Below are positions 8,483 to 17,800 of a stretch of DNA of 64,000 bases, piece by piece; within the stretch, counting starts at the first letter, position 1; each line of letters opens with the position of its first letter. The stretch comes from Fimbriimonas sp. (GTDB taxonomy: Bacteria > Armatimonadota > Fimbriimonadia > Fimbriimonadales > Fimbriimonadaceae). Location of the stretch: positions 48,374 to 112,373 of the forward strand of contig JARLGV010000121.1 in the NCBI GenBank assembly GCA_031292555.1, read 5' to 3'. The position numbers and the translations under genes were made by a program. Below the pieces are notes generated by a model. It made no database searches. It saw only the letters and a list, made by a program, of their open reading frames with translations, and was not told where the DNA came from.

Positions 8483-9079
8483 ATGCGGGGAGAGGAATTG
8501 ACTCCGTGGATGATTCGCTATGGCTACGAGCGTGGCGCGTTCCCGATGACGATGGAAAACGGGCTCGTCGAATGGTTCCAACCGCGCAAGCGTTGCCTCT
8601 TTCCAATCGAAGGAATCCACGTGAGCCGGAGCTTGGCGAAGAAGATCGAACGCGACCCTTTCGACATCCGGTTCGATACCGCCTTCGAGCAAGTCATGCG
8701 CAGTTGCTTCCGCCCAGAAGATAACTGGCTGAGCGAAGACTTTGTTCGTGCCTATGGCGAGATCCACCGGCAAGGTTGGGGGCACTGTGCCGAGTGCTGG
8801 CTGGACGGCGAACTGGTAGGCGGGGTTTACGGCATTGCCCTTGGATCCTGCTTCTGCGCCGAATCGATGTTCCACCGAGCGACCGACGCCAGCAAGATCG
8901 CTCTGTGGGCCATGATCAACCGGTGCCGCGAACTCGGGTTCACGATTTTCGACGCCCAGATCATGAATCCCCACCTCGACTCGCTTGGCGCCTATGAGGT
9001 CCCGCACCTTGCCTTCGAAATCATGTTGAGTGACGCACTCAAGCGGGCAACGCAGTGGTCGGCCCTTCCGTCCAAGTAA
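8483..9079 (+). CDS. aat: Leucyl/phenylalanyl-tRNA--protein transferase
   Basis: The 198-residue protein transfers Leu or Phe from aminoacyl-tRNA to N-terminal Arg/Lys of proteins, marking them for ClpS/ClpAP under the N-end rule. Family signatures are YGYERGAFPM, WFQPRKRCLFP, HVSRSLAKKI, WLSEDFVRAYGEIHRQGWGHCAECW, GGVYGIALGSCFCAESMFHRATDASKIAL and FTIFDAQIMNPHLDSLGA. The length fits the short form of the family. A small membrane-protein gene follows 6 nt later. Confidence 0.95.
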   Translation: MRGEELTPWMIRYGYERGAFPMTMENGLVEWFQPRKRCLFPIEGIHVSRSLAKKIERDPFDIRFDTAFEQVMRSCFRPEDNWLSEDFVRAYGEIHRQGWGHCAECWLDGELVGGVYGIALGSCFCAESMFHRATDASKIALWAMINRCRELGFTIFDAQIMNPHLDSLGAYEVPHLAFEIMLSDALKRATQWSALPSK

Positions 9080-9085
9080 CGAATT

Positions 9086-9613
9086 ATGGATCCGAAGTTC
9101 GAAGGAAGGGGGGAAGGATTCGGCAGGTACGCGGGGCTGACGATCGCCGAGATCCGCACGCGATTCGACGCCTGTGTCGAAGACCCCACCATGCGCTCGA
9201 TTTCGGCCGTTTTACGGATCACCCGGGAGCAGCTGGACGCACGCGGCCAGCTTGGCGTCTATCCGGTCTTCGCATGGATCGCTGCCGCCTTCGCGGTGGT
9301 GGGGCTGATCGGGCGATATGTGGCTCCTTCCGCACTACACGAATGGGCGACCAAACTGGCGATCGGCGCGTCCTGTGCATTTGTCCTTCTACTGATCAGC
9401 GTCGTGCCGACCCGGCATGCCCGTAGAGGAAACTTGCTTCAGGAGCAAGCGATCCGCGAGGCCGCCACTGCCGCTCTCGTGCAAATCCTCAATGAAGGGC
9501 CGGTTCTCAAAGAGCTGACCTTTGACCAGGAGATGACGGTAAAGATCCTGATGAAAAAGACGGCCGGTTCAGAGAAGCTTCAGGTTCTCCTGCAAGGCAA
9601 CGTCAGCCCATAG
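9086..9613 (+). CDS. Hypothetical membrane protein with two transmembrane helices
   Basis: A 175-residue protein of no recognised family. It has a soluble N-terminal part of about 55 residues, two predicted membrane helices (VYPVFAWIAAAFAVVGLIG and LAIGASCAFVLLLISVV, roughly residues 58-76 and 90-108), and a helical soluble C-terminus. It starts 6 nt after aat and is probably co-transcribed. It overlaps the end of the convergent reductase gene by 11 bp. No function is proposed. Confidence 0.65.
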   Translation: MDPKFEGRGEGFGRYAGLTIAEIRTRFDACVEDPTMRSISAVLRITREQLDARGQLGVYPVFAWIAAAFAVVGLIGRYVAPSALHEWATKLAIGASCAFVLLLISVVPTRHARRGNLLQEQAIREAATAALVQILNEGPVLKELTFDQEMTVKILMKKTAGSEKLQVLLQGNVSP

Positions 9614-10547
9614 CGGGATAGGCCGATTTGCGGTCCTTGCGCCGTCTGACCTCGCCGGCGTATCTGCGGCCGATCTGGTTCGAATGCTGGGCGACCCACT
9701 CGGAAAGCATCGTTTCGCCGGCGGACGGAGAATCGGTCAAAAGCAGGCCCTGCATCAAGCCTTCAATCTCCTCGCGGGTGATCATTACGTCCCCGACCAG
9801 CTTGCCAATGATGCATCCGATGGCGTACCCCAGAGCGGGCGGGACCGAGACGATCTTTCGCGGTTTTCCGATAAGCCGGCCAATGGTCTCCACCAACTCC
9901 CGGTACGTGAAGGTCTCGGGACCGATCGCGTCGACGATCGCATTCTCGCTTCCAGACCCTTGCTCGATCGCGAGCTTGGCCATGTCGTCGACGTATATCG
10001 GCTGAAGCGAGTAACTCCCGTCGCCGAACACACCGAAGATGGGCAGTCGCCTTAACGTCCAGGCGATGTTGTTGACGAGGATGTCCTCTAAGCCGAAGAT
10101 GACGGTCGGTCTCAGAATGGCGTAGGCAAGGCCGGATTGCATGAGCGCCTTTTCTAGCCGAGCCTTGCCGTTGAAGTACTCGAGGCGAGAGCTTTCGGAT
10201 GGGTTGGTGATACTCACATGCACCACTCGGCGAATGCCAGCTTGCTTGGCGGCTTCGAAGAGCTTCAGCGAATTCTCTACCGCAACCGAGTGTTGGAAAT
10301 CGACGGTGTTGAACCGGACCCAGTATGTGTTGTAAAGGACATCGGCTCCACGAAGCGAGTCGGCAAGTAGGCGGGGTTCATCGAAATGGAACGGGTAGGC
10401 CTCCACTCGACCAGCGAAGGGGTTTGCTCTATCGGGCGAATTCGTGACCGTCCGAACTCGAATGCCCGAATCGAGCAGGCGGCTGGCGATATAACGGCCC
10501 GTGTATCCGAATGCGCCGGTGACTACATGGAGAGGAGAGTCGCTCAT
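9603..10547 (-). CDS. NmrA/NDUFA9-like atypical short-chain dehydrogenase (NAD(P)-binding)
   Basis: This 314-residue protein opens with a Rossmann motif VVTGAFGYTGRYIASRLL, typical of atypical SDRs (TGxxGxxG). ADVLYNTYWVRFN, VVHVSITNP and the segment AILRPTVIFGLEDILVNNIAW match the NDUFA9/NmrA-like subgroup, which often lacks the classic catalytic Tyr-Lys pair. Such proteins act as NAD(P) sensors, complex I accessory proteins or ubiquinone-linked reductases. The substrate is unknown. GAGCGAGGA lies before the ATG. Confidence 0.8.
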   Translation of the reverse strand: MSDSPLHVVTGAFGYTGRYIASRLLDSGIRVRTVTNSPDRANPFAGRVEAYPFHFDEPRLLADSLRGADVLYNTYWVRFNTVDFQHSVAVENSLKLFEAAKQAGIRRVVHVSITNPSESSRLEYFNGKARLEKALMQSGLAYAILRPTVIFGLEDILVNNIAWTLRRLPIFGVFGDGSYSLQPIYVDDMAKLAIEQGSGSENAIVDAIGPETFTYRELVETIGRLIGKPRKIVSVPPALGYAIGCIIGKLVGDVMITREEIEGLMQGLLLTDSPSAGETMLSEWVAQHSNQIGRRYAGEVRRRKDRKSAYPAMG

Positions 10548-10583
10548 GGGGTCCTCGCTCGCAGTATAGGCTGTTGGGCGACA

Positions 10584-11924
10584 TCAGGCCAGACTATCTT
10601 TCCAGTCATCGAATGCATCCCGCGCTTGAGACAGTTTCCACTCACGCTTGACCTGCTTGTCCCGGATAGCCGTTTCGGGATCGGGGAACAGGCCCCAGTT
10701 GATATTCATGGGGGCGAACTCGCGGGGTGTGTCGTCCTGGAGGTGAGACACAAGCGATCCGTAGGCACAGGGTCTCGGAGGGGCGACCTGCTGTTGCCCG
10801 CGTAAACGGCGAAGCGCCGCGATGCCGGCGTAGATCCCCATCGCCGCCGACTCCACATATCCTTCGACACCCGTGATTTGTCCGGCGATGAACAAGCCAG
10901 GCGCATCGCGCATCTCCATCCAAGGCGTCAGGACCTTGGGCGAATCGATATAGGTGTTCCGGTGGATCACACCGAACCGGACGAACTCGGCATTCTCCAA
11001 GCCGGGAACCATATGGAAAACCCGTTTTTGCTCGCCCCACTTTAGGCGGTTCTGACAGGCGACGAGGGAGTAGAGGGTCTTCTCCTTGTTCTCCGGTCGA
11101 AGCTGTAATACGGCGTAGGGACGGCGACCAGTGCGCGGGTCGGTCAGTCCGACAGGCTTGAAATTGCCGAACGCGAGCGACCGCTCTCCGCCTTCGGCGA
11201 TCGCCTCAATCGGCGTGCATCCTGCGAAGTACTTGATCTTTTCTAGAGTCTCCTCTTCGGCGGCGACCCCGTGCGGCAGTGCCCGTTCGGCATGAACCAG
11301 TTCGTGAACGAAGGCAAGATAGGAGTCCTTCTCGAACGGGCAATTCAAGTAATCGTCTCCACCCTTGTCGTAGCGGCTCTGGGCGAAGACGATGTTCCGG
11401 TCGATCGTTGAGGCGTCGACGGTCGGGCTGACCGCATCATAGAAGTAAAGGTGCTTGCGTCCGGTCAGCTCCGCGAGCCACTCCCCGAGGGGCCGGCTGG
11501 TCAGGGGACCGGTCGCGATTACGAGGCATTCGCCTGCTGCGAGCAGGCCCTGCGCCATTTCGGGGGTGAACTCCTCGCGTACGACCTCGATTAGAGGATG
11601 CCCTTCGATTGTCGCCGTGATATCCGTCGCGAATGCGTCGCGATCCACGCACAGCGCTTCGCCTCCGGGAACGGAGTGCCTTTCACCGGTTGGCAGAACG
11701 ATCGATCCGAGGCCGATCATCTCCGCCTTCAACTGCCCTGCCGGAGAGGTCGCGAGTCGCGATTTGAAGGAGTTGGAGCAGACCAGTTCGGCCAAAAGCG
11801 ACGTCTTGTGGGCGCCGGTTTCCTTGAGCGGACGCATCTCAAAAAGGCGGACTCTTTCGCCTCGGGAGGCGATGGCCCAGGCGGCCTCGACTCCGGCGAA
11901 TCCGCCGCCTACCACGGTGATCAT
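10584..11924 (-). CDS. trmFO: Methylenetetrahydrofolate--tRNA-(uracil-5-)-methyltransferase TrmFO
   Basis: The 446-residue flavoprotein makes the T54 ribothymidine of tRNA using methylene-THF and FADH2. The FAD motif VVGGGFAGVEAAWAIASRG is at the N-terminus, followed by FEMRPLKETGAHKT and LVCSNSFKS, both characteristic of TrmFO/GidA-like folds; KYFAGCTPIEAIAEGGERSLAFGNFKPVGL and AGQITGVEGYVESAAMGI are further hallmarks. The gene starts at ATG 11924 and is divergent from the TauE gene. A CACAAT box ends 6 nt before the ATG, suggesting a leaderless message. Confidence 0.96.
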   Translation of the reverse strand: MITVVGGGFAGVEAAWAIASRGERVRLFEMRPLKETGAHKTSLLAELVCSNSFKSRLATSPAGQLKAEMIGLGSIVLPTGERHSVPGGEALCVDRDAFATDITATIEGHPLIEVVREEFTPEMAQGLLAAGECLVIATGPLTSRPLGEWLAELTGRKHLYFYDAVSPTVDASTIDRNIVFAQSRYDKGGDDYLNCPFEKDSYLAFVHELVHAERALPHGVAAEEETLEKIKYFAGCTPIEAIAEGGERSLAFGNFKPVGLTDPRTGRRPYAVLQLRPENKEKTLYSLVACQNRLKWGEQKRVFHMVPGLENAEFVRFGVIHRNTYIDSPKVLTPWMEMRDAPGLFIAGQITGVEGYVESAAMGIYAGIAALRRLRGQQQVAPPRPCAYGSLVSHLQDDTPREFAPMNINWGLFPDPETAIRDKQVKREWKLSQARDAFDDWKDSLA

Positions 11925-11966
11925 TCGTTCATTGTGATCGATAGCCAGACCGGGCCATACTCAGCC
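11925..11966. promoter_or_regulatory. Divergent promoter region, both sides with start-proximal -10 boxes
   Basis: For trmFO, CACAAT (11936-11931 on the minus strand) ends 6 nt before the ATG. For the TauE gene, CATACT (11956-11961) ends 5 nt before GTG 11967. Neither gene has a Shine-Dalgarno sequence here. Only 42 nt separate the two starts. Confidence 0.5.
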
Positions 11967-12734
11967 GTGCATTTGGAACCTTGGCAGTACGCGTGGGGAG
12001 CGGTCGCCGCGCTGATCATCGGCTTTTCCAAGACCGGGGTTCCCGGCACCGGGATCTTGATGGTTCCGATCATGGCGTCGGTTTTCGGCGGACGTCTATC
12101 GGTGGGCGCTACGGTTCCGATGCTGGTGCTTGCCGACTGCTTCGCCGTCGCCTTTTACCGGACTCATGCGCAATGGGATCGGCTGCGGCAGCTTGCCCCG
12201 TGGGTGGTCGGCGGACTGCTTACGGGAACCGTATTCCTGAAGGTGCTAGGAGACGGAAACAGCAAGAAGGACATTCTTAACCCAGTCATCGGGGTCCTCG
12301 TGCTGATCATGCTTGGACTCAGCCTGTTGCGAGGGAAATGGGGCGACCGGTTGGTACCTCACTCGAAAGAGGGAACAGCTGTTACTGGCGTTGTCGCCGG
12401 ATTCAGCACGATGGTTTCCAATGCGGCCGGCCCGATCATGGGGATCTACATGACGGCGACCGGGATGCCCAAAGAGCAGCTAATGGGCACGAGCGCCTGG
12501 TACTTCTTCATCTTTAACCTGTCGAAAGTGCCGCTACTGCTTTATCTTACGATGGACAATCCGGGCAAACCGATGATCACTTTGCCTACATTGGTGTTCA
12601 ACCTGGAGATGTTTCCAGTCATTGTATTCGGAGCGCTCCTGGGTCGGTGGATTCTGAAATACATCCCGCAGAAGCCGTTCAACGCGACTGTTTTGGTGCT
12701 TGCCGCAGTTGCTGCTGTAAAGCTTCTCTTCTAG
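11967..12734 (+). CDS. TauE/SafE family anion permease
   Basis: A hydrophobic protein of about 255 residues with roughly eight transmembrane segments. It shows the two-repeat TauE/SafE pattern: IIGFSKTGVPGTGILMVPIMASVFGGR-type motif in the first half and VAGFSTMVSNAAGPIMGIYM in the second. Family members export or import sulfite, sulfoacetate, taurine-derived or other organic anions across the inner membrane. The start is uncertain; GTG 11967 was preferred over GTG 11934 because the -10-like CATACT box precedes it and the hydrophobic domain follows at once. Substrate unknown. Confidence 0.85.
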   Translation: MHLEPWQYAWGAVAALIIGFSKTGVPGTGILMVPIMASVFGGRLSVGATVPMLVLADCFAVAFYRTHAQWDRLRQLAPWVVGGLLTGTVFLKVLGDGNSKKDILNPVIGVLVLIMLGLSLLRGKWGDRLVPHSKEGTAVTGVVAGFSTMVSNAAGPIMGIYMTATGMPKEQLMGTSAWYFFIFNLSKVPLLLYLTMDNPGKPMITLPTLVFNLEMFPVIVFGALLGRWILKYIPQKPFNATVLVLAAVAAVKLLF

Positions 12735-12862
12735 TGGACCGGCAAGTGATGAGACCTCTGGATTCACGCTTCAGGGATACACGTAAAAACCTGGTAATTG
12801 GAGGGGCAGCTCAGGTTCTTCCACATTACTTCGAGGGAACCTATCGCGGGTAAACAGAGGAT

Positions 12863-13588
12863 GTGAGCAGCGCATCATCATCACCCGAGAGCATCGATGC
12901 CGCCCTTGAAGAACAAAAGGCGTACTACCGGGCCAGGGCAGCCGAATACGACGAGTGGTTTCTGCGGAGAGGTCGCTACGCGCGTGGCTCCGAGCACTCC
13001 GAACGCTGGTTCCGAGAAGTGGAAAGGGTGGTTGCCGATCTCGAGCAATTTGCTCCATATGGTCAGGCACTCGAACTTGCGGGAGGGACCGGCCTATGGA
13101 CATTGCGTTTGGCTCCCCATGCGGAACAGGTGACCGTAGTCGATGCCTCCAGGGAGATGATCGAGATCAACAAGGAGCGCCTGGAAGGTCATGCGGTTCG
13201 TTACCTGGAGCAAGATATCTTTTCATTCGAACCGGATCGGCGATACGACTTCATGTTCTTCAGTTTCTGGATTTCCCACGTCCCGAGCGACCTGTTCGAC
13301 GAATTCTGGGCCATGGTGAAGAGATGCCTCAAGCCGGACGGCAAGGTCTTTTTTCTGGATTCGCTCAAGGAACCGCAATCGACTGCCGTCGATCATGTGC
13401 TTCCCGGCGAAGATCATAGTGAAACGCTCGTGCGTCGATTGAACGACGGTCGAGAGTTTAGGATTTTCAAGCTTTTCTACAAGCCGGACGAGTTGCGTGA
13501 GCGACTGGATGGTCTTGGCCTCGATACCACCGTGTTGGCGACAGAAAACTTCTTTCTGTATGGATACGGCGGCTTGAAACAGGGTTAG
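12863..13588 (+). CDS. Class I SAM-dependent methyltransferase
   Basis: This 241-residue protein has the Rossmann methyltransferase motifs: motif I ALELAGGTGLWTLRLA (about residues 72-87, ELAGGTG binding SAM), VVDASREMIEINKERL with the acidic residue contacting the ribose, and the post-II region FMFFSFWISHVP. The N-terminus YYRARAAEYDEWFLRRGRY is common in UbiE/demethylmenaquinone-like small-molecule methyltransferases. Start is GTG at 12863 with AGAGG just upstream. The substrate cannot be told from sequence. Confidence 0.8.
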   Translation: MSSASSSPESIDAALEEQKAYYRARAAEYDEWFLRRGRYARGSEHSERWFREVERVVADLEQFAPYGQALELAGGTGLWTLRLAPHAEQVTVVDASREMIEINKERLEGHAVRYLEQDIFSFEPDRRYDFMFFSFWISHVPSDLFDEFWAMVKRCLKPDGKVFFLDSLKEPQSTAVDHVLPGEDHSETLVRRLNDGREFRIFKLFYKPDELRERLDGLGLDTTVLATENFFLYGYGGLKQG

Positions 13589-13619
13589 CGAAATCGAAAG
13601 GGAGTAGCGATCGGATCTT

Positions 13620-14588
13620 ATGGAATATACAATGCTCGGCCGTACCGGCCTAAAAGTCAGCCGCCTCTGCCTCGGAACCATGAACTTCGGCCCCAGGACG
13701 ACCGAGGAGGACAGCTACGCGGTCATGGATCGCGCGCTGGAACACGAAATCAACTTCTTCGACACCGCGGACGTTTACGGTTGGAAGATGGGCGAGGGAG
13801 TCACAGAGCAGATCATCGGACGATGGTTCGCGCTAGGCGGTGGCCGGCGGGACAAAGTCGTGCTTGCCACCAAGTGCTACGGCAACATGGGCGAGTGGCC
13901 CAATGCCTCCGGTCTCAGCGCGCTGCACATTCGTAAGGCGTGCGACGCTTCGCTTAAGCGACTGCAAACGGACTATATCGACATCTTGCAGATGCACCAC
14001 GTCTTTCGAGCCGCTCCGTGGGACGAGATCTGGCAGGCTTTCGAGGTTCTGGTACAGCAAGGGAAGGTGTTGTATGTCGGCAGCAGCAATTTCGGCGGCT
14101 ACCACATCGCGAAAGCGAACGAAGCGGCCAAAGCTCGCCACTTCCTGGGTCTCGTATCTGAGCAGTCGCTCTACAACTTGAACGCGCGCACGATCGAGAT
14201 GGAGGTCATCCCGGCGTGCGAGGAGTACGGTCTCGGCATCATTCCTTGGAGCCCTCTCGGCGGCGGACTGCTTGGCGGAGTGCTTTCCGGCGAGCACACG
14301 GGCCGCCGAGGCGACGATCGGATGAAGGAATCCATCGAGAAGAACCGGGACAAGCTTGAGAAGTGGGAAGCCTTTTGCGGCGAACTCGGTGAGCGACCGG
14401 CAGATGTCGCCTTGGCTTGGCTGCTGCACCAAAAGGCGGTGACCGCCCCGATCATCGGGCCGCGTACGAACCAACAACTCGACGAGTCGCTCCGAGCCTT
14501 GGAGATCAAGCTATCGGAAGAGACGCTGAAGAAGCTCGACGAGATCTTCCCCGGCTACCGAACTGCGCCAGAGCATTACGCTTGGTAG
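13620..14588 (+). CDS. Aldo/keto reductase
   Basis: A 322-residue NADPH-dependent oxidoreductase of the AKR superfamily, (beta/alpha)8 barrel. The catalytic tetrad is visible: Asp and Tyr in FFDTADVYGWKMGEG, Lys in VLATKCYG, His in DILQMHHVF. The C-terminal cofactor segment APIIGPRTNQQLDESLRAL is present. The GTMNFG start and length resemble the YhdN/Tas-like AKR group. GGGAG lies ahead of the ATG, and a strong terminator follows. Confidence 0.9.
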   Translation: MEYTMLGRTGLKVSRLCLGTMNFGPRTTEEDSYAVMDRALEHEINFFDTADVYGWKMGEGVTEQIIGRWFALGGGRRDKVVLATKCYGNMGEWPNASGLSALHIRKACDASLKRLQTDYIDILQMHHVFRAAPWDEIWQAFEVLVQQGKVLYVGSSNFGGYHIAKANEAAKARHFLGLVSEQSLYNLNARTIEMEVIPACEEYGLGIIPWSPLGGGLLGGVLSGEHTGRRGDDRMKESIEKNRDKLEKWEAFCGELGERPADVALAWLLHQKAVTAPIIGPRTNQQLDESLRALEIKLSEETLKKLDEIFPGYRTAPEHYAW

Positions 14589-14598
14589 TTGAGCCAAG

Positions 14599-14623
14599 CG
14601 GGCGTCCAACTGGACGCCCGTTT
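14599..14623 (+). terminator. Rho-independent terminator after the aldo/keto reductase
   Basis: A perfect 9-bp stem CGGGCGTCC / GGACGCCCG with a 4-nt loop AACT is followed by TTT. It begins 11 nt after the stop codon. Confidence 0.75.
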
Positions 14624-14833
14624 GACTCGTAGGCCGAGTCTGTGCCTTCAAACGGCTGGAAGCGGTTTGGCAATTCCATCGCGGGTGGATACGACGCCTT
14701 TCACTGGGCTCTCGTACGAGGGCCCCTTGGCCCATATTTGGAGTGAATGAAAGCTGCAGAGAAACAGAATAACTGTTTTCAGCGGGAGGATTATGTCAGG
14801 ATAGACGACTAGTTGACTCAGTGAGGAGCATAA

Positions 14834-17800
14834 ATGTCCTGTAGTCGTTATATTCTTTTGTTGTTACTTTCCTTTGCACTCATTCTCTCGTCCTTTGGCC
14901 AATCGCCCAGAGTGAGCCAGCCCCAGTCGGGGCCGAATCACGTAACTCGGCAGTCTCCGATTCATATCTCCGAGGCAGTATCGCGAGGGCACCGTAAGGC
15001 GTATATGCCCGGTTCGCCGTGGCCGAAGTTCCAGCAGAACAACGCCAATAGCGGTGTAGGAATTGGAGGCGGTTCGAACGGTCAAACGCGTTGGTCGTAC
15101 CAGACAAATGGCAGCGTCGGATATTCCACCCCAGTCATAGGCTCAGACGGCACCGTCTATGTCGGCAGCTACGACCATAGCCTCTATGCCCTTTCGCCCA
15201 CCGGTGGCGTCCTATGGTCCTACCAAACAGGTGCGAGCATCGACACGACTGCTGCTTTGGGCACCGACGGCACCATCTATCTGTCGTCGGAGGATGGCTA
15301 CCTTTATGCCATCCATCCCAACGGAAACTTGTTCTGGCGCACCTACACCGGCGGACCAAGCTACTGGTCGTCGCCTGCGATCGACGCCAATGGGATGATC
15401 TACGTCGGCTCGAGCGATCATAACCTATACGCGATCGACTCGACAGGCGTAATCAAGTGGACCTACCTCACGAGCCCGACCGGACCGGGAATCGAGTCTT
15501 CTCCGGCCATCGGCTCGGACGGAACGATTTACGTCGCCGACCAACCTGGAAATCTGTATGCCCTCAGTGCTACAGGACAGCTGAAGTGGTCGGTCAAGCC
15601 TGGCGGGACAATACTGATCGCGTCGCCGGCAATCGGGCCCGACGGAAGCGTCTACGTGGGGTCAGCCGACGGCTATCTCTACGCGGTTTCTTCCAACGGT
15701 ACGGTGGAGTGGTCCTATCAGACAGGAGCGATGGTGTATTCGACTCCGGCAATCGGTTCGGATGGTTCGATCTACTTCGGCTCGAGCGACTACTATGTCA
15801 GGGCACTTACGGCGACCGGCATCTTGAAGTGGTCTTGGTACACCGGAAACGTCGTCTCGGCATCGCCTTGCATAGGCGCCGACGGCACCATTTACGTTGG
15901 CTCGTTCAATGGCGCATTCTATGCCTTCTCACCTACCGGGGCAATTAACTGGAACGTGTTTCTGGGAACGATCACGGCCGGAGCTTCCATTGGGTCGGAC
16001 GGTGCGCTTTATGTCGGATCCGGTAACAGCTGCTATGCGATCGGCACCGAGGTAAATACGGTTGCTGTCGATACGGTTAGCGTTGACCCCACTACGGTTC
16101 CGGGGAGCACCTATGCTTCAGGCTCAGTTGCTTTAACCTTGGCTGCACCTAGTGGAGGAGCCGAGGTTAGCTTGGTATCGAGCGATCCAACGGTTACCGT
16201 TCCACCATTCGTAATCGTCCCAAGCGGAGCTACGACGGCAAGCTTTAGTGTCTTGACAACCCAGGTTGCCGTGCCTCTCAGCGCAACGATAACTGCCTCC
16301 TCGGGCGGTTCTAACGCGACTGCGTTCTTGACCGTGACCCCTGCTCAAATCCCCTGGCCGATGGTTCACCAAAACGCTCTGGCCAACGGAGTCGGATTGG
16401 CAGGCGGTTCGAACGGCATCGAGATGTGGGCATTCACTCTCGGCGCCCAACCGAACTTCACCTCTCCGACAGTTGGAGCCGACGGGACGACCTATTTTTC
16501 CGCATGGATCATCGACCGATGGATCCTTTATGCTGTCAATCCAGACGGAACTCTGCGATGGTACAACCGGAACGTCGACGACGAAACTTCGCCGACGATC
16601 GGCTCAGACGGCACCCTGTACTGCGTCGGCAACCAACTTTCTGCGGTGAATGCCGACGGTACGACGAAGTGGGCCTATCCTATCTTGAATGGATCGGACT
16701 TCGTTTCACCGGCGACGATCGGAGCCGACGGGACGATCTACGTTACTGGGCGGTTCCTTTATGCGATCAACCCGAACGGGACGCTGAAGTGGGCAATCAA
16801 TCCGACGGGCGCCGCAATCATGGTCGGCACACCGGCCATCGATTCTGCCGGGAACATCTACGCCAAGGAGGCAAGCGGTGACCTGTGGTCCATCTCGCCT
16901 ACCGGCGCTCTTAACTGGAACCTCGCGGCCGGTGGGTTCGGGATTGGTCCTCGCTCGTCATCGCCGGCAATCGCTCCCGACGGAACGATCTTTGTCGGTG
17001 GACCGAACGGAAACCTGTACGCAGTAAAGCCGGACGGTACGCCCAAATGGGTGTTTCCAGCCGACGGCCCACTTTCGGCCACACCCTCGGTCGATTCCAT
17101 CGGGAACGTTTATTGCGTATCGCGGGATACGCTTTACTGCGTTTCGCCGAGTGGCGGGCTCCTCTGGTCCTATGCGAGTACGGGCCAAGCTGATTCTTCC
17201 CCGATTATCGATTCCAACGGAACGATTTATGCCGCGTTCTCTTGGAGCGCAAGCGCCAGTGCGAACGGCCTCTTTGCGTTCAATCCTGACGGTTCCATCA
17301 AGTGGACGGTCCAGGACCAGAGCTACCAGATCCCCTCCCAAGCGATTGGACCTGATGGCACCGTGTACGCCTTGATGAGCAACAGCCTTGTCGCGATTGG
17401 GACTTCCGGTGGAAAGACGCCGATCTCGAGTGTGGTCATTACGCCGAATTCGGTAATCGGCGGAAGCTGGGCCACGGGCACCGTGACACTTGCCTCGCCT
17501 GCTCCCGCAACCGGTAACGCCGTGATGCTGTCCAGCAGCGACCCGTCGACAATCGTGCCTCCCGGAGTCTTTGTGCCCGCAGGTCAGGCCACGGCAGACT
17601 TCGCGGTTTCCACGAATTCGGTAATGGCGAGCACTCCCGTTACAGTGACCGGCACGTCGGGTAGCGTGTCCGCACTTGGGGCATTCACGGTGAACCCAAC
17701 CCTGGTTACCTCTGTGACTCTGAATCCATCGTCCATCCCTGGTGGTGGATCATCGGCGGGGATGGTCACCCTGAATGGGCCGGCCGGCCCGTCAGGGACA